NCBI GenBank assembly: GCA_023387735.1
Contig: JAEWHP010000023.1
Coordinates: 62,001-126,000, forward strand
Origin: Pseudomonadota bacterium
GTDB lineage: Bacteria; Pseudomonadota; Alphaproteobacteria; Rhizobiales; Xanthobacteraceae
DNA: 64,000 nt
Reading direction: 5' to 3'
The notes under the pieces were generated by a model. It was not told where the DNA came from, did no database searches, and worked only from the letters and a program-made list of their open reading frames with translations. Shown piece after piece: positions 58,354-64,000 of the stretch. How positions within the stretch are numbered: the stretch's first letter is position 1; each line of letters begins with the position of its first letter. The position numbers and the translations under genes are program-made.

Positions 58354-59562
58354 CTAGTTCGGGCCGGAGGCCATCTGCGGGCGTGACCGGGCGAACTTCC
58401 TGATCGCCTGTGGCTTGCCGAACAGATGGCCCTGTACCAGGTCGAAGCCCATCTCGTGCGCGGCGAGAAAGTCGGCGCGGGTCTCAACACCCTGGGCGAT
58501 GACGCGGGCGCCATGGTCACGGGCCAGCTCGACGATCCGGCGGCACACCGTCTGTTTCAGCCGGTCATCGGCGCTGCCGTTCACGAACTCACGGTCGACC
58601 TTCAGCTCGACGAACGGGAAGCTCACCAGCTCCATCAGAGATGGCCACTCCGCGCCGACATTGTCGATCGCGAACGCGATATTGTGCAGGCGCGTCGCCT
58701 TTGCGACCTCGAGCACCAGCGCGGGATTTTCGATCACCTCGCTGCTTTCGACTTCGATCAGCAGTCCGCTGAACGCGGGATGGGTGGGAACGGCGCGGCA
58801 GAGATCGCGCACCGCGTGCTGATCTCCGAAAAACGAGACCGGCAGGTTGATCGAAAGATCGACCGGGCCCTGGCTCTCGAGCAGGTGCCGCCAGTCCTCG
58901 ATGGCGCGGCCGACCGCGAACTCGGATAGGGCGCGAAAATGCGGATCCTTGTCGTCGGGAATGAAGTACGCCGGCGGGACCACGCCCCAGGCCGGGTGTC
59001 GCATCCGGACCAGCGCTTCCGCGCCGCTGGGGACCAGCGTGCGGACGTTGATCTTTTGCTGATACCAGAGTTCGAGCCAGCCCGCCTTCAGCGCTTCGGC
59101 CACGTCTACCGCCGGGCTCGGCGCCGGCTCGGCCGGCAGCATCGCCGCCACGGTCTCGCGCAGGCTTCCCGCACTGAACGGTGTCTGCAGCGAGGGCAGC
59201 ATGGCGATGCCGTATTCCTCGCCGATCTGCCGGACCGCCCTCACCATGATCGACTGCGGCTGGCCGATGACGAGAACCTTGCCGGCGAAATTCTTTCGTA
59301 CCACGACCTCGAGAATGTCGCCGGGCTCCAGGCCGTTGGCACACACGCTGAGCACGAGCAGGTCCGGCTGGTGGATGTCGAGCACGCTGGGAAGATCACT
59401 GGCCTGGCCGCACTCGCTGGTGACGAAGCCGAGATCTTCGAGTGCGTCCGAGAGAAACAGCCTGAGGTGCTTCTTGCTGTCGATGACACAGGCGCGGGGT
59501 GTCAGCTTGCGGTGGCCGAAAGGACCGGCGTGCACATCCCCATGAAAGTTGATCCCGCTCAT
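58354..59562 (-). CDS. Degenerate REC-EAL protein
   Basis: 402 residues. N-terminal REC-like fold (22-140): ACVIDSKKHLRLFLSDALED, but the phospho-Asp position reads LLVLSV, so it cannot be phosphorylated there. C-terminal EAL-like fold (155-390) retains the EAL triad in GAEALVRMRHP at 182-184, and ELKVDREFV with Lys321, but the DDFG metal loop reads AIDNVGAE and AEGVE reads AQGVE. Such changes usually abolish c-di-GMP phosphodiesterase activity, suggesting a binding or regulatory role. Confidence 0.85.
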   Translation of the reverse strand: MSGINFHGDVHAGPFGHRKLTPRACVIDSKKHLRLFLSDALEDLGFVTSECGQASDLPSVLDIHQPDLLVLSVCANGLEPGDILEVVVRKNFAGKVLVIGQPQSIMVRAVRQIGEEYGIAMLPSLQTPFSAGSLRETVAAMLPAEPAPSPAVDVAEALKAGWLELWYQQKINVRTLVPSGAEALVRMRHPAWGVVPPAYFIPDDKDPHFRALSEFAVGRAIEDWRHLLESQGPVDLSINLPVSFFGDQHAVRDLCRAVPTHPAFSGLLIEVESSEVIENPALVLEVAKATRLHNIAFAIDNVGAEWPSLMELVSFPFVELKVDREFVNGSADDRLKQTVCRRIVELARDHGARVIAQGVETRADFLAAHEMGFDLVQGHLFGKPQAIRKFARSRPQMASGPN

Positions 59563-59762
59563 CGTCGCCCTCCCACCCGACAGAAACCCCGGATGCAGTC
59601 GTACATCCGTGATGCGGCGGCAATGATGGAATCTTTTTGGACGGAGCTAGTTTTGCTAGAGTAAGGTTAAGACGGAAATTTGCAGTGGGAATCGCAAGTG
59701 CGTTTCTCGCCGATGACCCGATGGTGCACCGCACCGGTCGGCATTTTATCAGGCAAGAAAAG

Positions 59763-59792
59763 AAAAAGCCGCGGCCCATGACGGGCCGCGGC
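59763..59792 (-). terminator. Terminator of the TAXI-TRAP operon
   Basis: 10-bp stem GCCGCGGCCC/GGGCCGCGGC with a 5-nt loop and AAAAA before it on the plus strand, i.e. TTTTT after it on the minus strand. It lies 28 nt past the stop of the receptor gene. Confidence 0.85.
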
Positions 59793-59820
59793 CGAATGAA
59801 TTGCGGTAGAAGCGACGCGT

Positions 59821-60780
59821 CTATTTGCCGATGCCCTTTTCCTTGAAGTATTTCAGCGCGCCGGGATGGAACGGGATCGGCGAGCGCTCCTGAACCTGGT
59901 TGTCGAGCGTGAAGCTCTCGGCTTCCTTGTGCACGGCAACGATGTCGGCCTTCTTCTCCACCAGTGTCTTGACGATGGCATAGGCGTCGTCATTGCTCAT
60001 CTTGTCGCCGGTGACAATCAGATTCCACACCTCTGTGATGGAATTGTCCTTGTCATAGCCGGGATACGAGCCTGCCTTGATCTTGCTGGCAGTGTAGAGC
60101 TTGCCGTGCTTGGCGTTCATCTTGTCGGCCAGGTCGCCGTGATCGATCAGCTTCATCTTGAGGCCGGGTGTCGCCGCGAGATCGGTGACCGCGGCGGTCG
60201 GAATGCCGCCGACCCAGAAGAAGGCATCGATCTTGCGGTCCTTGACGGCGTTGACGGATTCGGAAACACCGAGCCGTTCGCGCTTCATGTCCTTGTCCTT
60301 GTCGAGACCGGCCGCCTCGATGACGCGGAATGCCATCACTTCGGTGGCGCTGCCGGGCGATCCGGTCGAGACGCGCTTGCCCTTCAAGTCCGCCATGGTG
60401 TTGATGCCGCTGCCTTCGATCGTCACCACATGCATACGGTTCGGATAGACCACGAGCAGCGCCTGCAGCGCCACCTTGCCGCTCTTGAACTTGTCCTCGC
60501 CCTTCAGCGCATCGAGCGCGGCGTCGGCCATGGTGAAGCCCATTTCGCTCTTGCCGGTGCCGATCAGTTTGAGGTTGTCGACCGATCCGCCGGTGACCTC
60601 GGCGGTAGCCTGCACGTTGGGAAGGCTCTTCGAGAGCACGTTGGCGACGGCGCCGCCCAGCGGGTAGTACACGCCGCCGGTGCCGCCGGTTCCGATCGAC
60701 ATGGTCTTCTGCTGGGCGTGGGCTGCGCCCGCGAATGCGAGCCCCAGCGTCATCGCCAGGATGGCTGTAGTCTTCTTCAT
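59821..60780 (-). CDS. TAXI-family TRAP solute receptor
   Basis: 319 residues. ATG at 60780 with GAGGAGA upstream. Signal peptide MKKTTAILAMTLGLAFAGAA, then MSIGTGGTGGVYYPLGGAVA, the TAXI hallmark. GSPGSATEVMAFRVIEAAGL and FWVGGIPTAAV follow. Soluble receptor for the TRAP permease gene directly upstream (27-nt gap) on the same strand; ligands of TAXI receptors include glutamate and other small carboxylates. Confidence 0.93.
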   Translation of the reverse strand: MKKTTAILAMTLGLAFAGAAHAQQKTMSIGTGGTGGVYYPLGGAVANVLSKSLPNVQATAEVTGGSVDNLKLIGTGKSEMGFTMADAALDALKGEDKFKSGKVALQALLVVYPNRMHVVTIEGSGINTMADLKGKRVSTGSPGSATEVMAFRVIEAAGLDKDKDMKRERLGVSESVNAVKDRKIDAFFWVGGIPTAAVTDLAATPGLKMKLIDHGDLADKMNAKHGKLYTASKIKAGSYPGYDKDNSITEVWNLIVTGDKMSNDDAYAIVKTLVEKKADIVAVHKEAESFTLDNQVQERSPIPFHPGALKYFKEKGIGK

Positions 60781-60806
60781 GTTCGTCTCCTCAATCCCTT
60801 CATTAA

Positions 60807-62834
60807 CTATGTCGTGAGCGCAGGCCGCTCTGGCGACCGCGTTCGGGCCTGCCACAGTACGACGCCAAGACCGATGATCAGCCCCGGCACATAGGTGTAG
60901 CTGATATCGCGGCCGATGATCCATTCGACGATCGCCTCGATCAGGCTCGGGAACACCAGCAGCAACCCGGATAGCAGAAGCAGGCCGCGCTCCACCGGCG
61001 TATTTTGTCGCAGGGCCCAGTTCTGGGCGAACGCCGCCAGCGCCAGCAGGCCGAAAGTGGTCTTGGCTGTGATCTCGAGAATATCGATCCACGACCCACC
61101 TTTCGGGATCGACAGCAGCAGCCCGACGCCTTGCGGGTCGAGCACGAACACGAACGGAACCAGGAACGCCGGCAGCGTGTATTTCCAGGATTGCAGCGTT
61201 GTCCGGTAGGGATCGCCGCCGGTGATGGCCGCGGCAGCGAACGGCGACAGCGCCGTCGGCGGTGACACCTCCGAAAGGACGGCATAGTAGAAGATGAACA
61301 TGTGCGCGGCGTAGTCGGGCACGCCGAGCTTGATCAGCGCGGGAGCCGCGATCACCGCGCAGATGATGTACGAGGCGGTCACGGGCACTGCGAGACCGAT
61401 GATCCAGACGATCAGCGAAGTGTAGATCGCCGTCAGCAGCAGGCTGCCGCCGGCATAGCTGATGACGATCGCCGAGAATTTCAGGCCGAGACCGGTCAGC
61501 GTCACGATGCCGACGACGATGCCGGCGCAGGCGCAGGTGGTTGCGGCATTCAGCGCGCCGATCGAGCCGTCGGCCAGTGACTTCACCAGCTTGGCCGGCA
61601 TCAGCGCGGTCTCCCTGCGCAGGAAGGAGAGCGCGAAGGTGACGAGGATGGCGTAGAACACCGACAGCGATGGCGAATAGCCGATGATCATAAACACGAC
61701 CACGGCGAGCAGAGAGATGAAGTGGAAGCCGTATCGCATCGTCATCCGGCCGAGCGACATCTCGGGCGTGAAGGTCACGTTCTTGGCGTGGAATTTCTTG
61801 GCGTCCAGTTCGACCATGAACAGCAGCGACATGTAGTAGAGACAGGTCGGGATGGTCGCCATCCAGATCACGTCGAGATAGCTGATCTTGAGAAACTCTG
61901 CGATCAGGAACGCAGCCGCACCGAGCACCGGCGGCGACAGGATCGCGCCCAATCCGCCGGCGGCGAGCAGGCCGCCCGCGGCGTTTCTCTCGAAGCCGGC
62001 CTTGGCCATCATCGGATAGGCCACGGTGCCGATCATGACGGTCGTGGCGACGCCCGATCCGGAGGGGCCGCCGAGCAGGAACGACGACAGCACCACGGTG
62101 CGGCCGGCGCTGTTCGGTTTGCCGCCCATCAGCGCCAGCGAGAAATCGATGAAGAACTTGCCGGCGCCGGAATGCTGCAGGAACGCGCCATAGATGGTGA
62201 ACAGGATGATCAGCGTCGCCGACACGTCGACTGCGACGCCGAAGATGCCTTCCAGCGTAATGAAGAGGTGGCCGACCAGACGATCCACGTCATAGCCGCG
62301 ATGGGTCCAGGGCGCCGGCAAATGCGGTCCGAGCATCGCATAGGCGATGAACAGAATTGACACGACAGGCATGATCGGACCGGTCGTGCGCCGCGTCGCC
62401 TCCAGCAGCAAGATGATGAATACGATGCCGACGATCACGTCCCAGCGGTCGGGCGCGGTGGCGCGGTCGGTGAAGTCCTCGCCGCCCCACAGCGCATAGA
62501 TGATGGTCGCGATCGCTACGATCCCGGGCACGACGTCCCACCACCGCACGCGATTGCGAAACCGCGACGCCAGCGGAAACAGCAGGAAGCTCAGCACCAG
62601 CGTGAAGGCGACGTGGGTGTAGCGAAGTTCCTGGGTCGGAACGATGGCGTAAGCCGCATAGAGATGGAACAGGCTCATGACCACGGCGATCGTGGTCGAA
62701 ATTCTTCCCGGCCAGCCCATCAGGCGGTTGGCGGCGCCTTCTTCGGCCTCGACGAAGGATTCGGCCTTCTGCAGTGCCTCGTCCGAAACCGCGACGACCT
62801 CATCGTTGCGCGGCGTTGTCTTCTCTGCAGCCAT
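60807..62834 (-). CDS. TRAP transporter permease, fused 4TM-12TM type
   Basis: 675 residues with about 16-17 membrane helices. The 4TM part fills residues 45-160 (ISTTIAVVMSLFHLYAAYAI and the following) and the TRAP large subunit 180-675, with LGGPSGSGVATTVMIGTVAY and EVSPPTALSPFAAAAITGGD. Fused permeases are typical of TAXI systems. A sodium- or proton-coupled importer with the receptor at 59821; substrate not determined. Confidence 0.93.
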   Translation of the reverse strand: MAAEKTTPRNDEVVAVSDEALQKAESFVEAEEGAANRLMGWPGRISTTIAVVMSLFHLYAAYAIVPTQELRYTHVAFTLVLSFLLFPLASRFRNRVRWWDVVPGIVAIATIIYALWGGEDFTDRATAPDRWDVIVGIVFIILLLEATRRTTGPIMPVVSILFIAYAMLGPHLPAPWTHRGYDVDRLVGHLFITLEGIFGVAVDVSATLIILFTIYGAFLQHSGAGKFFIDFSLALMGGKPNSAGRTVVLSSFLLGGPSGSGVATTVMIGTVAYPMMAKAGFERNAAGGLLAAGGLGAILSPPVLGAAAFLIAEFLKISYLDVIWMATIPTCLYYMSLLFMVELDAKKFHAKNVTFTPEMSLGRMTMRYGFHFISLLAVVVFMIIGYSPSLSVFYAILVTFALSFLRRETALMPAKLVKSLADGSIGALNAATTCACAGIVVGIVTLTGLGLKFSAIVISYAGGSLLLTAIYTSLIVWIIGLAVPVTASYIICAVIAAPALIKLGVPDYAAHMFIFYYAVLSEVSPPTALSPFAAAAITGGDPYRTTLQSWKYTLPAFLVPFVFVLDPQGVGLLLSIPKGGSWIDILEITAKTTFGLLALAAFAQNWALRQNTPVERGLLLLSGLLLVFPSLIEAIVEWIIGRDISYTYVPGLIIGLGVVLWQARTRSPERPALTT

Positions 62835-63036
62835 GCTTCCCCCGGGGGCACCCTTGTCTCAGGCCCGGCTCCCGCGGGCCCGTTTCGCCGCGCATTCACC
62901 CCGGTTTGGGTATCCGTGGCAAGGGGCTTATCGGCGTATGCCCGCCGGCGTCGCTTTAGCTCATCGGACAGGTTGACCCGGAAGCTCGATCCGGTCCAGT
63001 TTTCCGGCCAATTTGACGCCAAGGGAGAAGAAGTCG

Positions 63037-63840
63037 ATGGAACGGCTCAAGGGCAAGACGGCGATGGTGGTGGGTGCGGGATCGATCGGTCCCGGCTGGG
63101 GTAACGGCAAGGCGACGGCCGTGACCTTTGCTCGCGAAGGTGCGCAGGTGTTCTGCGTCGATCGCAACGGCGCCGCCGCGCAGGAAACCGTCGATATCAT
63201 CACCGGCGAAGGCGGCAAGGCGACCGCTTTCACCGCCGACGTCTCGCGCGAAGCCGAAGTGGCGGCGATGACGGCGGCGTGCCTGAAGGCCTATGGCCGC
63301 ATCGACGTGCTCGACAACAATGTCGGCATCGCCGAGATGGGCAACGTCGTCGAGGTCGACGAGGCGAGCTGGGATCACGTCTTCGCGGTCAATCTCAAGA
63401 GCGCCTATTTCGCCATGAAGCACGTCATCCCGGTGATGCAGAAGCAGGGCGGCGGCTCGATCATCAACATCTCGTCGATCGCCTCGATCCGGCACCTCGG
63501 GATTTCCTACGTCACCTATGGCGCCTCGAAGGCGGCGATGAACCAGATGACGAAGACGACTGCCGCGCAGTTCGCGCGCGATCATGTCCGCGTCAACTGC
63601 ATCCTGCCGGGCCTGATGAAAACGCCGATGGTCGCGCATTCCGCAGGCCTCGCGGCGAGCTATTCGGCCGGTGATGTCGAGGCGATGTGGCGGGCGCGCG
63701 ATGCGCAGGTGCCGATGGGCCACATGGGCGACGCCTGGGACGTCGCCAATGCAGCGCTGTTTCTGGCGTCCGACGAATCGAAATACGTCACCGGCATCGA
63801 GCTGGTGGTCGACGGCGGGATCACGGTGAAGGCGAGTTAA
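63037..63840 (+). CDS. SDR-family dehydrogenase
   Basis: 267 residues, start after AAGGGAGAAG. Cofactor loop VVGAGSIGPGWGNGKATAVT, a longer Gly-rich turn than usual, then VFCVDRNG with Asp that prefers NAD. NNVGIAEMGN, Ser in INISSIASI, and YGASKAAMNQ with the catalytic Tyr-x3-Lys. The C-terminus has FLASDESKYVTGIELVVDGG. A dehydrogenase of a hydroxyl or keto group; substrate not known. Divergent from the TRAP permease gene. Confidence 0.9.
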   Translation: MERLKGKTAMVVGAGSIGPGWGNGKATAVTFAREGAQVFCVDRNGAAAQETVDIITGEGGKATAFTADVSREAEVAAMTAACLKAYGRIDVLDNNVGIAEMGNVVEVDEASWDHVFAVNLKSAYFAMKHVIPVMQKQGGGSIINISSIASIRHLGISYVTYGASKAAMNQMTKTTAAQFARDHVRVNCILPGLMKTPMVAHSAGLAASYSAGDVEAMWRARDAQVPMGHMGDAWDVANAALFLASDESKYVTGIELVVDGGITVKAS

Positions 63841-63894
63841 TGTTCCGAGGCGCGCGATTTGCTCGCGCCCCCGGAATGACGGAGCCACGTTCTG

Positions 63895-64000
63895 CTACTG
63901 CGCCATCGCCAATATGCCGCCCGCGAAGGAATGCCAGAGCGGGGAGACGCTGATCGGCCAGTTCAGGATCTTCACGGCGATCAGCGCGATGCCGCCATAG
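63895..64000 (-). CDS. C-terminal end of a protein cut by the window edge
   Basis: 35 codons from the edge to TAG at 63897. The readable end is YGGIALIAVKILNWPISVSP, then LWHSFAGGILAMAQ. Hydrophobic, so probably the tail of a membrane protein. No function can be given. Confidence 0.5.
   Translation of the reverse strand, partial: YGGIALIAVKILNWPISVSPLWHSFAGGILAMAQ

Overview
The window looks like chromosome of a Bradyrhizobium-like alphaproteobacterium (Nitrobacteraceae). The evidence is high GC with long antisense open frames, the gene run murA / DUF2948 / hisD / UPF0262 / phosphatase / maf / yacG, several Bug and TAXI solute receptors, and dispersed palindromic repeats ending in GTCATTCCGGGGCG. 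Species cannot be named from sequence alone.

Layout. 1-13.3 kb: the start of a chemotaxis receptor, an Omp25/31-type beta-barrel, a Tat-exported GH1 beta-glucosidase, and a GntR regulator divergent from an ABC importer plus an isocitrate-lyase/PEP-mutase-family enzyme, with a palindromic operator between them. An adenylate cyclase/TolB-like/TPR protein follows. 13.4-26.1 kb: a 12.7-kb integrative element in tRNA-Thr(GGT), bounded by 27-bp perfect direct repeats. It has a tyrosine integrase next to the tRNA, a serine recombinase, a large helicase-like ATPase, zinc-binding small proteins, two micro-genes of 27-29 codons that overlap the next reading frame, and a cargo block (HEPN-motif protein, membrane protein, stand-alone HEAGH protease-like domain, Sel1 repeats). 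26.5-38.2 kb: a cyclic-nucleotide-binding/thioredoxin-reductase-like protein with a UBP zinc finger partner, two alpha/beta hydrolases, a GAF-HisKA_2 sensor kinase, a YgaP-like membrane protein with a persulfide-dioxygenase-like enzyme, and a FecBCD-type ABC importer. 38.5-43.9 kb: the conserved murA-to-yacG cluster, then tRNA-Phe.

44.3-47.4 kb: a two-gene cassette of visibly lower GC beside tRNA-Phe. The first gene has features I read as an ADP-ribosyltransferase-like fold. The second, translationally coupled from a TTG start, contains a stretch collinear with the second half of FtsZ/tubulin but without the GTP-binding glycine loop, followed by a possible nuclease-like domain. I regard this pair as the best candidate for an undescribed conflict or defence system.

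47.5-64 kb: an orphan HigA-type antitoxin, two Bug receptors, a five-repeat DUF1217 protein, an aldo/keto reductase, a thioesterase, a Nudix hydrolase, a lysozyme-like exported protein, a degenerate REC-EAL protein, a TAXI-TRAP transporter, an SDR dehydrogenase, and the end of a gene cut by the window edge. Intergenic spaces here are rich in palindromic repeats.
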